Shown here in pieces: positions 42,168-51,410 of a stretch of 64,000 nt of DNA; the stretch's first letter is position 1; every line of letters begins with the position of its first letter. The DNA is from Lysobacter sp. ISL-50 (lineage in GTDB: Bacteria; Pseudomonadota; Gammaproteobacteria; Xanthomonadales; Xanthomonadaceae), in NCBI RefSeq assembly GCF_018612875.1, contig NZ_JAGGRI010000019.1:40940-104939 (forward strand), written 5' to 3'. The translations under genes were made by a program, and so were the position numbers. The notes beneath the pieces are model-generated. The model ran no database searches, was not told the DNA's origin, and saw only the letters and a list, made by a program, of their open reading frames with translations.

Positions 42168-44405
42168 ATGACGACGACCGATCCGGCCGCCCCAGCGCCT
42201 TCGCCGAACGACTCCGGCCCTTTGCCGGATTACGCCGATGTGTCCGGGCTGATGCCGCGCCGCGGCTATCTGCTGGCTTTCATCGTGTTCATCGTCGCCC
42301 TGGTGCTGGTGTTCACCGCCTGGCGGGTGGCGCGCGAGCGCGAGCAGCGCGCGGCGCAGGCCGAATTCGTCGGCCGCACCGTGCAGGTCACCGAGCTGGT
42401 CCAGCAGCGCCTGGTCAATTACGAACTGGTCGCGCGCGGCGGCGTGTCGCTGTTCGCTTCGGTGCAGCGGCCGACCGCGGCGCAGTGGAAAGCCTATGTG
42501 GAGGGCATGAACCTGCAGCGGCGCTTTCCGGCGACGCTGGGCCTGGGCTTCACCGGTTACGTGCCGCAGCGCTTGCTGACGCAGTTGCAGAGCGAATGGC
42601 GCGATGCCGGCTACGGCCTGCTGACGGTGCGGCCGTTCGGCCAGCGCGAAATCTACGGGCCGATCCTGTTCCTGGAGCCCAAGACCGCGGCCAATATCGA
42701 AGCCATCGGCTACGACATGTTCGCCGAACCCACCCGGCACGCGGCGATGGAAGCGGCGCTGGAGTCGGGGCAGGCGCGGCTGTCGGGCAAGATCGAACTG
42801 ATCCAGGACAAGTACGACGGCACCAAGAGCACCGGCCTGATCCTGGTGCTGCCGGTGTACCTGGGCGGCGGCCGTCCGCAAAGTCCCAGCCTGCGCCGCG
42901 CCGAGATGCAGGGCTGGGTGTATGTGCCGTTCCGGATGGAGCAGTTTGTCGAGACCTCGCTCGGCGACACCCACCGCGACATGCGCTTTCGCATCTTCGA
43001 CGAACGCGGCGGTCGCGACACCTTGTTGTTCGCGCCGCCCGGGCCCAAGCCGGAGCAGCCGGCGGCGTTCGTGCACAAGGTGACGTTCGAGGTGTACGGA
43101 CGCACCTGGCGGATCGAATACGAATCGCCGCCGATCGAGCAGGCGGTGCCGCGCATGGAAAACCTGCGCAACATGTTCGCGCTCGGCATTTTCAGCTCGC
43201 TGTTGCTGTACGGCATCGCCCTGGTGCTGGCGCATACCGAGTCGCGTGCGCGCCAGATCGCGCTGCGCATGACCGAGGACTTCCGCCGCAGCGAGGCGCG
43301 TTTCCGCAGCGCGATGCAGTATTCGGCGATCGGCAAGGCGCTGCTGGACAGCGAGGGGCGCATCGTCGATGCCAATCCCGCGCTGTCTTCGATTGTCGGG
43401 CTGGCGCTGCCGCAATTGCTCGATCAGCGTTTCGACAGCCTGCTGGAAGACGAGGACGGCGAACCGGCGGCGCGCGGCGGCGAAGAGGGCGACGGCGCCG
43501 GCGTGCATCGCGCGACCCGGCGCCTGCGTCGACTGCACGGCGTCGCGCGTCAGGTGCAGCTGACGTATTCGCCGGTGCCGGGCAAGGTCGGCCAGGACAT
43601 CACCGGTCTGGTCCAGGTCGAGGACGTCACCGAGCGCCTGCGCGCGGAAGCGCGCGTGCATGCGCTCAACCGCACGCTGGAAGCGCGGGTGGCGCTGCGC
43701 ACGCGCGAGCTCAGTCAGGCCAATCAGGAGCTGGAGGCGTTCGCTTACAGCGTTTCGCACGATCTGCGCGCGCCGTTGCGCGCGATCGACGGTTTCAGTC
43801 GCATTCTCGGCGAGAAGTACGCGGATCGTTTCGACGAGGCCGGTAGCGGTTATCTGGCGCGGGTGCGCAAGGCGGCCGCGCGCATGGGCGATCTGATCGA
43901 CGCGCTGTTGAAGATGTCGCGCCTGACCCGCAGCGAGCTCAAGCACGAGAGCGTGGACTTGAGCCGCTTCGCCAATGAGTTGATCGAAGAGCTGCGCATG
44001 GGCGACAGCCAGCGCGCGGTCGAGGTGCGGATCGAGCCGGGCCTGCAGGTGATCGGCGATGCGCCGTTGCTGCGCAATCTGCTCGGCAATCTGCTTGGCA
44101 ACGCATGGAAGTTCACTCGCGATCGGTCGCCGGCGGTGATCGAGTTCGGCACGGTCGAGGCTTCGGGCGGGCGCGAATTCTTCGTTCGCGACAACGGCAC
44201 CGGGTTTCCGCAGGCTTATGTGGACAAGCTGTTCCGGCCGTTCCAGCGTCTGCACAGCGTGGAGGATTTCGCGGGCCACGGCATTGGTCTGGCGTCGGTC
44301 AAGCGGATTGTCGAGCGGCACGGCGGGAGCATTCGCGCCGAAGGGCGGGAAGGCGAGGGCGCTACGTTTTATTTCACCTTGCCCGGTGGTGGGCCAGGCG
44401 GTTGA
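42168..44405 (+). CDS. CHASE-PAS hybrid-type sensor histidine kinase
   Basis: A 745-residue membrane histidine kinase. A first membrane segment (about 33-53) and a second (about 335-355) flank a periplasmic CHASE domain (LGLGFTGYVPQRLL, ILFLEPKTAANIEAIGYDMF, LVLPVYLGGGRP). A PAS domain follows (MQYSAIGKALLDSEGRIVDA), then HisKA with H531 (YSVSHDLRAPLRAIDGFSRI) and HATPase with NAWKF, DNGTGF and GHGIGLASVKRIV, the bacteriophytochrome-like kinase branch. ATG 42168 is preferred over 42156 because TAGTAT at 42152-42157 looks like a -10 box. No response regulator is adjacent, so its partner is elsewhere. CHASE domains bind small extracellular ligands. Confidence 0.9.
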   Translation: MTTTDPAAPAPSPNDSGPLPDYADVSGLMPRRGYLLAFIVFIVALVLVFTAWRVAREREQRAAQAEFVGRTVQVTELVQQRLVNYELVARGGVSLFASVQRPTAAQWKAYVEGMNLQRRFPATLGLGFTGYVPQRLLTQLQSEWRDAGYGLLTVRPFGQREIYGPILFLEPKTAANIEAIGYDMFAEPTRHAAMEAALESGQARLSGKIELIQDKYDGTKSTGLILVLPVYLGGGRPQSPSLRRAEMQGWVYVPFRMEQFVETSLGDTHRDMRFRIFDERGGRDTLLFAPPGPKPEQPAAFVHKVTFEVYGRTWRIEYESPPIEQAVPRMENLRNMFALGIFSSLLLYGIALVLAHTESRARQIALRMTEDFRRSEARFRSAMQYSAIGKALLDSEGRIVDANPALSSIVGLALPQLLDQRFDSLLEDEDGEPAARGGEEGDGAGVHRATRRLRRLHGVARQVQLTYSPVPGKVGQDITGLVQVEDVTERLRAEARVHALNRTLEARVALRTRELSQANQELEAFAYSVSHDLRAPLRAIDGFSRILGEKYADRFDEAGSGYLARVRKAAARMGDLIDALLKMSRLTRSELKHESVDLSRFANELIEELRMGDSQRAVEVRIEPGLQVIGDAPLLRNLLGNLLGNAWKFTRDRSPAVIEFGTVEASGGREFFVRDNGTGFPQAYVDKLFRPFQRLHSVEDFAGHGIGLASVKRIVERHGGSIRAEGREGEGATFYFTLPGGGPGG

Positions 44406-44411
44406 ATCCAT

Positions 44412-44984
44412 CAGGGCCGTCATTCCCGCGAACGCGGGAATCCAGGGCCTTTCGTGCGAGAACGTTTGAAGTCGCTGGATGTTTGGCTCCGCCGAAGTAA
44501 AGCGGAGCCCGCGTTCGCGGGAATGACGACCTGGAGGGAAGGCGCTGAAGTCTCGGTCGCAACAACCAGACCCACACATTCTTACCTACCGTCATTCCCG
44601 CGAACGCGGGAATCCAGTGCCTTTCGTGCGAGAACCTTTGAAGTCGCTGGATTCCCGCGTCCGCGGGAATGACGGACTTGAGAGATGACGCTGAAGTCTC
44701 TGGATTCCCGCCTTCGCGGGAATGACGGTCTGGGGGAAGACGCTGAAGCCCTTATCGCAACAACCAGACTCGCGCATTCTTACCTACCGCCATTCCCGCG
44801 AACGCGGGAATCCAGGGCCTTTCGCGCGAGAACGTTTGAAGTCGCTGGATGTTCGGCTCCGCCGAAGTAAAGCGGAGCCCGCGTCCGCGGGAATGACGGC
44901 CTGGAAGAATGGCGCTGAGTCTCTGGATGTTCGGCTCCGCCGAAGTAAAGCGGAGCCCGCATTCGCGGGAATGACGATCTTAGG
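44412..44984. repeat. Dispersed CATTCCCGCG repeat cluster
   Basis: Eight copies in both orientations fill the gap between the histidine kinase and smpB. Short-form copies lie near 44418-44445, 44591-44618, 44650-44676, 44700-44728 and 44789-44817. Long-form copies with the CGGCTCCGCCG/CGGAGCC insert are near 44478-44527, 44848-44898 and 44926-44976. A linker CTTTCGTGCGAGAACGTTTG recurs between copies. No gene is present. Confidence 0.9.
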
Positions 44985-45029
44985 AGACGCGCCGCAAGCA
45001 ACCCGCGGCGCAATACCGTTCCCGACCCC

Positions 45030-45542
45030 TCAAGCGTCGCGATTATGCCGCCGCATCACCCGCTGCTTCTCGCGCGCCCAATCGCGCTCCTTGCTGGCGT
45101 CGCGCTTGTCGTGGGTCTGCTTGCCCTTCGCCAGATGGATCTCGGCCTTGACCTTGTTGCCCTTCCAGTACAACGAGGTGGGCACCACGGTGTAGCCGTC
45201 GCGCTGGATGCGGCCGATGAGGTTGTCGATCTCGTGCTTGTGCAGCAGCAGCTTGCGGGTGCGCCGCTCCACGGCCACGACATGGGTCGAGGCCTGGATC
45301 AGCGGGTTGATCTGCGCGCCGATCAGGAACAGCTCGCCATGCAGGACGACCGCATAGGCATCGGTGATGTTGGCGCGTCCGGCGCGGATGGACTTGAGCT
45401 CCCAGCCTTCCAGGACCAGACCGGCCTCGAAGCGTTCCTCCAGGTGGTATTCGTGGCGGGCGCGCTTGTTTTGCGCGATGGTCCCGCCGGCGCCGCCCTT
45501 TCCTTTATCCTTACCGGCCTTGTTGTTCGTATTGTTAGCCAT
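45030..45542 (-). CDS. smpB: SsrA-binding protein SmpB
   Basis: A 170-residue SmpB with a Lys/Gly-rich N-terminal extension (about 1-25). The OB-fold core has [38 protein letters not shown] and the C-terminal [20 protein letters not shown] tail that inserts into the mRNA channel. It delivers tmRNA to stalled ribosomes; the tmRNA gene is only 4.5 kb away, separated by the HTH module, the CHASE kinase and repeats. Divergent from ratA. Confidence 0.96.
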   Translation of the reverse strand: MANNTNNKAGKDKGKGGAGGTIAQNKRARHEYHLEERFEAGLVLEGWELKSIRAGRANITDAYAVVLHGELFLIGAQINPLIQASTHVVAVERRTRKLLLHKHEIDNLIGRIQRDGYTVVPTSLYWKGNKVKAEIHLAKGKQTHDKRDASKERDWAREKQRVMRRHNRDA

Positions 45543-45771
45543 GCGCCATTGTCTCCGATCCGAAGGCGGTTTGCGTAGCCGTCGCTGGGTTGGTTGGAGG
45601 TCCGCGGGGTTGGGGTGGGGGGCTCGGCCTTTCGCTGCGGTCGATTCGGGTCGGGAGGCGATGGGGGGCGTGGTCCGGTTCTTTACCTCTTCGGGGCGAT
45701 TCGAGGCGGCCGAGCCCAGGCGGCTTCGGTTAGCTTGAAATCCGCGCTGCGATCCTCATTGCGATAGCCAC

Positions 45772-46236
45772 ATGCCCACGATCCGTCGTTCCGCCCTGGT
45801 AGAGCACTCCGCCGCGCGCATGTTCGCGCTGGTCAACGATGTCGGCGCGTATCCGCGCCGCTTCGACTGGTGCGAGCACGCGCAGATTCTCGAAGCCGAC
45901 GATCAGCACATGGTCGCGCGCCTGGATCTGGGCCTGGGCGCGCTGCGCACCTGGTTCACCACCCACAACACGCTCACTCCGCCGCATCACATCGAGTTGA
46001 AGCTGGTCGATGGGCCGTTCCGCAAACTTGGCGGGCGCTGGGAATTCCATGCGCTGGACGAGTCGGCGTGCAAGGTCACCCTGACCTTGGAATTCGAGCC
46101 GGCGGTGAAGCTGCTGGGCCCGGCGATGGCGCTGGGCTTCCAGAGCCTGGCCGATCGCATGGTCGATGACTTCGTCCGCGTGGCCGATCGCGGCGCCGAA
46201 CCGGGCACGCCCGTGGCGGGCGGCGCGACGGCGTGA
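45772..46236 (+). CDS. ratA: RatA/Coq10-family START-domain protein
   Basis: A 154-residue START/polyketide-cyclase-like protein of the RatA/PasT/COQ10 family (TIRRSALVEHSAARMFALVN at the N-terminus, FHALDESACKVTLTLEFE and LADRMVDDFVRVAD later). E. coli RatA was described as inhibiting 70S assembly, while its eukaryotic homologue supports ubiquinone function, so the role here is open. The divergent smpB and following rnfH are the conserved neighbours seen in gammaproteobacteria. Confidence 0.92.
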   Translation: MPTIRRSALVEHSAARMFALVNDVGAYPRRFDWCEHAQILEADDQHMVARLDLGLGALRTWFTTHNTLTPPHHIELKLVDGPFRKLGGRWEFHALDESACKVTLTLEFEPAVKLLGPAMALGFQSLADRMVDDFVRVADRGAEPGTPVAGGATA

Positions 46237-46499
46237 AGGTCGAGGTCGTCCGCGCCTGGCCGCGCCGGTTCGAGTCGGTAGGGCTGGAACTGGGCGAGGG
46301 CGCCACGCTCGCCGAGGCGGTGGCCGCGGCCGGGTTCCAGGACGATGCGCAGATCGCCGGTTATGCCGTGTTCGGGGTCAGGGCCGCGGCCGATACCCGC
46401 CTGCGCGACGGCGACCGGGTCGAATTGCTGCGCGCGCTGCAGATCGATCCCAAGGACGCGCGGCGGCGCCGCGCGGCGGATCGTCCCATCAAGAAATAA
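46233..46499 (+). CDS. rnfH: RnfH family ubiquitin-like protein
   Basis: An 88-residue beta-grasp protein of the RnfH/UPF0125 family (VEVVRAWPRRFESVGLELGE, ELLRALQIDPKDARRRRA). It starts with GTG overlapping the ratA stop, so the pair is translationally coupled, the same ratA-ratB order as in E. coli. Function is not well established. Confidence 0.9.
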   Translation: MKVEVVRAWPRRFESVGLELGEGATLAEAVAAAGFQDDAQIAGYAVFGVRAAADTRLRDGDRVELLRALQIDPKDARRRRAADRPIKK

Positions 46500-46544
46500 G
46501 CACCAAGCGCCCGCGTTGCGGGCCGCTGAGGCGTCGGGACCGGC

Positions 46545-46952
46545 TCAACCGCCGCGGCGGCGGCGCTTGTCCTTGTCTTTTTCCTTGGCCAGGTTGCGGC
46601 CGAACTGCTTGACCGAGGCCTTGGCGATCTGCTCGTCCTGCTCGGGGAAGTAGTCGCCTTCCCACTTGGTCAGAGCGTCGTTTTCGAACCACAGGGTGAG
46701 GTTCTTGCGGCTGGTGTGGCCGAGGCGGTCCACGCGCTGGGTCGAGGTGTAGTCCCAGCGGTTCTGGTGGAACGGGTCCTCGATCGACGGCGTGCCGATC
46801 AGCACCTGCACCTGCTGCTTGCTCATGCCGGTCTGGAGCTGATCGACGGCGGTCTTCTCGAGCAGATTGCCCTGGTAGATCGGCTGCTTGTAGATGATGC
46901 CGCAGCCGGCGGTGAGCAGGGAGATCGAGAGAACGAGCAGGAGCTTACGCAT
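46545..46952 (-). CDS. bamE: Outer membrane assembly lipoprotein BamE
   Basis: A 135-residue lipoprotein. The signal peptide ends in lipobox LLTAGC, giving an acylated Cys near residue 18. The BamE core has GNLLEKTAVDQLQTGMSKQQ, VQVLIGTPSIEDPFHQNRWD and FENDALTKWEGD. A basic tail (KEKDKDKRRRRGG) is added. BamE supports outer-membrane protein insertion by BamA. Convergent with rnfH and divergent from fur, a conserved arrangement. Confidence 0.94.
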   Translation of the reverse strand: MRKLLLVLSISLLTAGCGIIYKQPIYQGNLLEKTAVDQLQTGMSKQQVQVLIGTPSIEDPFHQNRWDYTSTQRVDRLGHTSRKNLTLWFENDALTKWEGDYFPEQDEQIAKASVKQFGRNLAKEKDKDKRRRRGG

Positions 46953-47163
46953 CGTATAGGGGTCTGCGGCAGTCGAAGGCAACGGGGCCGATGATACACT
47001 GAAGCCCGACCCCACCAAGGGCGGAAACCGGCGCGCGGCCACCCCTCGCGTTCATCCGCCATTCCGGCCCGCCCGCCCGATGCGCCCTCGCGGCGACGGC
47101 CAGCCGGTCATTACCCAGGGACGGCGCAGGCCGCCGGACCGAATCAGCTCAAGGGACATCCCC

Positions 47164-47565
47164 ATGGAATCGCAGGACCTGCGCAACGCCGGACTCAAGG
47201 TCACCCATCCGCGCATGCGGATCCTGGAACTGCTCGAGCAGTCCAAGCCGCGCCACATGACCGCGGAAGACATCTATCGCATGTTGCTGGAGAAGGGCGA
47301 GGACATCGGCCTGGCCACGGTCTACCGCGTGCTGACCCAGTTCGAATCCGCCGGCCTGGTGCTCAAGCACAACTTCGAGGCCGGACAGTCGGTGTACGAG
47401 CTCGATCGCGGCCATCACCACGATCACATGGTCGATATCGACAGCGGCAAGATCATCGAGTTCGAAAGCGTCGAGATCGAGGAACTGCAGCGCAAGATCG
47501 CGGCCTCGCACGGGTACGTGATCGAGGAGCATTCGCTGGTGTTGTACGTGCGTAAGAAGCGCTGA
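47164..47565 (+). CDS. fur: Ferric uptake regulator Fur
   Basis: A 133-residue Fur. The winged HTH holds HMTAEDIYRMLLEKGEDIGL and ATVYRVLTQFESAGLV; the dimerisation domain has the metal-binding DRGHHHDHMVDIDSGKIIEF. As in other xanthomonads and pseudomonads the CxxC structural zinc site is absent. The start at 47164 matches family length; an upstream in-frame extension is unsupported. It represses iron uptake genes with Fe2+. Monocistronic, with its own terminator. Confidence 0.95.
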   Translation: MESQDLRNAGLKVTHPRMRILELLEQSKPRHMTAEDIYRMLLEKGEDIGLATVYRVLTQFESAGLVLKHNFEAGQSVYELDRGHHHDHMVDIDSGKIIEFESVEIEELQRKIAASHGYVIEEHSLVLYVRKKR

Positions 47566-47621
47566 TTGCCCGGATTTGGGATTCGCTCAGGCGAGGCTGG
47601 TTCGGTCGTATTGGAATGCAG

Positions 47622-47654
47622 GAAGGCCCGCCATTGGCGGGCCTTCGGCTTTTT
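47622..47654 (+). terminator. fur terminator
   Basis: Eleven-base perfect stem GAAGGCCCGCC (47622-47632) / GGCGGGCCTTC (47636-47646), three-base loop, then GGCTTTTT. Confidence 0.88.
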
Positions 47655-47697
47655 GCGGGCTGGGTGGCGATCTCTGGGAACCCATTTCCTTCCAGAT

Positions 47698-47942
47698 CGT
47701 CATTCCCGCGAAGGCGGGCTCCGCTTTACTTCGGCGGAGCCGAACATCCAGAGACTTCAGCGCCATCTTTCCAGGCCGTCATTCCCGCGAAGGCGGGAAT
47801 CCAGCGACTTCAGCGCCATCTTTCCAGACCGTCATTCCCGCGAACGCGGGAATCCAGCGACTTCAAGCGTTCTCGCACGAAAGGCACTGGATGTTCGGCT
47901 CCGCCGAAGTAAAGCGGAGCCCGCGTTCGCGGGAATGACGGT
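47698..47942. repeat. Dispersed CATTCCCGCG repeat cluster
   Basis: Four copies between fur and recN: a long form at 47698-47752, two short forms near 47778-47804 and 47831-47858, and an inverted long form near 47889-47940. Same family as 25450-26085 and 44412-44984. The rest of 47655-48118 has no recognisable gene; from 47970 it contains short CTCAGACC-type word repeats. Confidence 0.88.
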
Positions 47943-48118
47943 AGGTGGGGGCGTTGTTTCGGGTATCAGGCGTTGGGGCCTCAGGCTCAGACCTCAGACC
48001 CAAGTCTCAGGATCAGCCTCAGACCCAAGCCGCCTGACTCCGAATTTCAAACTCAGACCACCCAGGAATCAGGTCAGGGACTCGAACTCACGAGTTCCAA
48101 ACTCACGAGCCCCAAACC

Positions 48119-49801
48119 TCAAACCACATCCGCCAGCAACCGCTTGGCCGCCGCGCGCACTTCCTTCGTAAGCTCGATACCGCCCAGCATCCGCGCCAGT
48201 TCCTCTTCGCGCTGCTTGGATATCAGCAACTGCACCGCGCTCTGGGTCACGCCCTCGCTGGCGGCCTTGCTGACGCGATAGTGGGCGTGGCCCTGAGCCG
48301 CGACCTGGGCGAGATGGGTCACGCACAGCACCTGGCGGCTGCCGCCCAGGGCGCGCAGTTTCTGGCCGACGATCTCGGCGACCGCGCCGCCGATGCCGGA
48401 ATCGACTTCGTCGAACACCATCGTCGGCACCGCGTCCAAACCGAACGCGGCGACTTCGATCGCCAGCGAGATGCGCGACAGTTCGCCGCCGGAGGCGACC
48501 TTGCGCAGCGGCCGCGCCGGCTGGCCGGGGTTGGCCGCGACCATGAATTCGATGCGCTCGCCGCCCAGCGGGTCGGGGCGGTCGTCTTCGACGGTTTCGA
48601 TGGCGACGTCGAAGCGGCCGCCGCCCATGCCGAGTTCGCCGATCAGCTCGGTGGTCCGGGCCGACAGCGACTTGGCCGCGTCGCGGCGCGACTGGCTCAG
48701 GGCGTCGGCGGACTTGCGCCAGATCTGGCGCGCGGTGTCGATCTCGACGTCGAGTTTTTCCAGGCGCACACCGGCGCCGCGCAGTTGTTCGAGTTCTTCC
48801 GCGATGCCGTCGCGGGTCGCGGCCAGTTGCTCCGGAGCGACGCGGTGCTTGCGCGCCAGTTCGTGCAGGCGGCCGATCTTGCTTTCGATCTGTTCGAACG
48901 CGGCCGGGTCCAGGTCGAGATCGTCGCGGACGCGGTCGAGCAGGGACAGCGCTTCGTCGATCTGGATCGCGGCGTTGTCGAGCAGGGCATCGACGTCGCG
49001 CAGGCGCGATTCGTGCTCGGCCACGCGCTGAAGTTCGCCGCGCACCTGTTGCAGGGTGCGGGTCAGCGACGGGCCTTCGTCGCCGCCGATGCGCGCGAAC
49101 GCGGTCTCGCAGGCGGCGATCAGGCCGGCGGCGTGGGCGTGGCGGCGATGGTCGGCGGTGAGCTTGTTCAGCGCCTCGGGGTCGAGCGTCTCGCGTTCGA
49201 GTTCGGCGTGCTGGTGTTCGAGCCAGCCGATGCGGTCGGAGACGTCGCCCTGGGCGAACAGGGTGTCGCGTTCGCGCAGCAGCGCGCTCCACTCGCGCGC
49301 GGCGCGGGCGACCGGCTCGCGCACGCCGTCGTTGCGGGCGTAGGCGTCGAGCAGATCGAGCTGGCTGGACTTGGCCATCAGCGCCTGGTGTTCGTGCTGG
49401 CCGTGGATTTCGACCAGCCGGGAGGTCAGGTCCGCCAGTTGGTTCAAGGTCACCGGACGGCCGTTGACCCAGGCGCGCGAGCCGCCGTCGGCGCGGATGA
49501 CCCGGCGGATCTGGCAGACCGGCGCGTCGCCGTCGCCGGTTTCGTCGAGTTCGTTTTCGCGCAGCCAGGCGGCGGCGAGCGGGGCGTCGTCGAGGGTGAA
49601 GTCGGCGACCAGTTCGGCGCGGTCGGCGCCGTGGCGGACCACGCCGCTGTCGGCGCGCAGGCCGCTGAGCAGCCCCAGGGCATCGACCAGCAGGGATTTA
49701 CCGGCGCCGGTTTCGCCGGAGATCACGGTAAGGCCAGGACCGAAGCTGAGCTCGGCGGCGCTGACGACGGCGAATTGCTTGAGCGAGAGATGGGCGAGCA
49801 T
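48119..49801 (-). CDS. recN: DNA repair protein RecN
   Basis: A 560-residue SMC-like ATPase. It begins LAHLSLKQFAVVSAAELSFG with Walker A GETGAGKS at 29-36, a long coiled coil in the middle, ABC signature KVASGGELSRISLAIEVAAF and Walker B TMVFDEVDSGIGGAVAE, followed by the H-loop TH in VLCVTHLAQVA. RecN is an early SOS and double-strand-break repair factor. No clear LexA box is seen upstream. Transcribed alone, divergent from the hrcA cluster. Confidence 0.95.
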   Translation of the reverse strand: MLAHLSLKQFAVVSAAELSFGPGLTVISGETGAGKSLLVDALGLLSGLRADSGVVRHGADRAELVADFTLDDAPLAAAWLRENELDETGDGDAPVCQIRRVIRADGGSRAWVNGRPVTLNQLADLTSRLVEIHGQHEHQALMAKSSQLDLLDAYARNDGVREPVARAAREWSALLRERDTLFAQGDVSDRIGWLEHQHAELERETLDPEALNKLTADHRRHAHAAGLIAACETAFARIGGDEGPSLTRTLQQVRGELQRVAEHESRLRDVDALLDNAAIQIDEALSLLDRVRDDLDLDPAAFEQIESKIGRLHELARKHRVAPEQLAATRDGIAEELEQLRGAGVRLEKLDVEIDTARQIWRKSADALSQSRRDAAKSLSARTTELIGELGMGGGRFDVAIETVEDDRPDPLGGERIEFMVAANPGQPARPLRKVASGGELSRISLAIEVAAFGLDAVPTMVFDEVDSGIGGAVAEIVGQKLRALGGSRQVLCVTHLAQVAAQGHAHYRVSKAASEGVTQSAVQLLISKQREEELARMLGGIELTKEVRAAAKRLLADVV

Positions 49802-49982
49802 GCGGCGGCGATTGTGCCTGGGCAGGGTGGTGGCTGGGAATGGCGGCGGGGGCGAGCGTAGGGGGTGGGTGGATCAAAAGGTGAGATCGGGTCGCGGTGC
49901 CGGCGCAGTGTGGGGGTTAATTCTTACCCGGGCAGGCTCGAATCTTGATGCCGATTGAAACCCGAAGGCCTGCGCGGTGCCT

Positions 49983-50096
49983 GAGGTCTTTTGTGGGAGG
50001 GGCTTTCAGCCCCGACTGCTTCAACTTGCCGCGCAGCTTCTGGAAGTGCCGTTGCTTCGGGTGTCGGGGCTGAAAGCCCCTCCCACAAAAGACCTC
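49983..50096. repeat. Perfect 34-base inverted repeat (GGGGCTGAAGCCCC family)
   Basis: Arms at 49983-50016 and 50063-50096 are exact inverted copies of 34 bases with a 46-base spacer. Each arm contains GGGGCT-TTCAGCCCC type micro-palindromes. The element lies in the recN-hrcA intergenic region (49802-50181), which holds no other feature apart from the hrcA leader. The family reappears inside imuA and, in a GGGCC variant, at 1-251. Confidence 0.85.
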
Positions 50097-50181
50097 GGGG
50101 CTTCATCCTCGATCCGGGTCCTCATTCCTCACTCTCAACTAACCCTTGCGCCCCCACCTCCACGCGCCTATATCCATCCCC

Positions 50182-51234
50182 ATGAGCCGCCGACCGCCCG
50201 ATCCCAGCCTCGACCCGCGCGCGCGGCAATTGCTGCGCACGCTGATCGGCCGCTATATCCACAGCGGCGAGCCGGTCGGGTCGCAGACGCTGGCCCGGCA
50301 CGCCGGGCTCGACGTCAGCGCGGCGACGATCCGCAACATCCTGTCCGACCTGGAAGACGCCGGCCTGCTCAGCGCGCCGCATTCCTCCGCCGGACGCATC
50401 CCGACTTCGCAGGGCTACCGGCTGTTCGTCGATTCGCTGCTGCAGGTGCGGCCGCTGCCGGACGGCGAGGTCGCGCGGCTGCGCAGCGAGCTGCCGTCGG
50501 GCACCGGCACCCAGGCCTTGCTCGGCAGCGCCTCCGAGCTGCTGTCGGCGATGACCCATTTCGTCGGCGTGGTCAGCGTGCCCAAGCGCGAGCAGTTCGC
50601 GTTCCGGCGCATCGATTTCGTGCCGCTCGACGCGCAGCGAGTGTTGGCGATCCTGGTCTTCGCCGACCAGGACGTGCAGAACCGCATCATCCAGACCCGC
50701 CGCCCGTACGAAGCCGGCGAGCTGGAGCGGGTCGGCAACTACCTCAACGCCCATTTCGCCGGCCGCCCGGTGGCCGAGATCCGCGCCACCTTGCTGCTGG
50801 AACTGCGCAACGCCCAGTCCGAGATGCAGACGCTGCTGGCGCAGTCGGTGGAACTGGCCGAGCAGGTGCTGGCCCCGGACAGCGACGACATGGTCCTGGC
50901 CGGGCAGACCCGGCTGATGGGCGTGCAGGAGCTGGCCGACCTGGACCGGCTGCGCGAGCTGTTCGAAGCGTTCGCGCGCAAACGCGAGATCCTGCAATTG
51001 CTCGAACGCACCGTGCAGGCGCCGGGCGTGCGCATCTTCATCGGCGAGGAAACCGGGCTGGCGCCGCTGGAAGGCGTATCGCTGGTGACCGCGCCGTACA
51101 CCGCCGGCGGACGGGTGCTGGGCGTGCTCGGGGTGATCGGGCCGACCCGCATGGCCTACGACCGGGTGATCCCGGTGGTGCAGGCCGCCGCCGATGCGCT
51201 GGGCGATGCGTTTCACACCACCGAAGCCGAGTAA
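50182..51234 (+). CDS. hrcA: Heat-inducible transcription repressor HrcA
   Basis: A 350-residue HrcA. The N-terminal winged HTH begins SLDPRARQLLRTLIGRYIHS and has SAATIRNILSDLEDAGLL plus the conserved HSSAGRIPT. The GAF-like and dimerisation domains follow, ending YDRVIPVVQAAADALGDAF. The ATG at 50182 is taken over an upstream TTG 12 codons earlier. It binds CIRCE with help from GroE; no CIRCE element is seen before hrcA, grpE or dnaK here, so its targets are probably groESL elsewhere. Confidence 0.95.
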   Translation: MSRRPPDPSLDPRARQLLRTLIGRYIHSGEPVGSQTLARHAGLDVSAATIRNILSDLEDAGLLSAPHSSAGRIPTSQGYRLFVDSLLQVRPLPDGEVARLRSELPSGTGTQALLGSASELLSAMTHFVGVVSVPKREQFAFRRIDFVPLDAQRVLAILVFADQDVQNRIIQTRRPYEAGELERVGNYLNAHFAGRPVAEIRATLLLELRNAQSEMQTLLAQSVELAEQVLAPDSDDMVLAGQTRLMGVQELADLDRLRELFEAFARKREILQLLERTVQAPGVRIFIGEETGLAPLEGVSLVTAPYTAGGRVLGVLGVIGPTRMAYDRVIPVVQAAADALGDAFHTTEAE

Positions 51235-51348
51235 GCCACCGTCTTCGCGTCCGCGGCCGCGCCCCGGCCCGCGCCCGAATTGTCCCGAAACCGCCCCCGC
51301 AGGTCGCAACTGAGCGCCGATCCCGTACGATCGCCGCAGATCCCGGCA

Positions 51349-51376
51349 CTTGAATGCCCCCGTGCCGGCCCCATAG
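51349..51376 (+). promoter_or_regulatory. Sigma-32 type heat-shock promoter of grpE
   Basis: CTTGAA (51349-51354), a 14-base spacer and CCCCATAG (51369-51376), a close match to the RpoH consensus, about 35 bases upstream of the grpE ATG. Confidence 0.8.
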
Positions 51377-51410
51377 CTGGCCCTGTCGCGGAAAACCGCC
51401 AGGAACCAGC

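Noticed and set aside
50100-51410. CIRCE element near hrcA or grpE
   Set aside because: I looked for TTAGCACTC with its inverted partner and found no match in the recN-hrcA or hrcA-grpE intervals.
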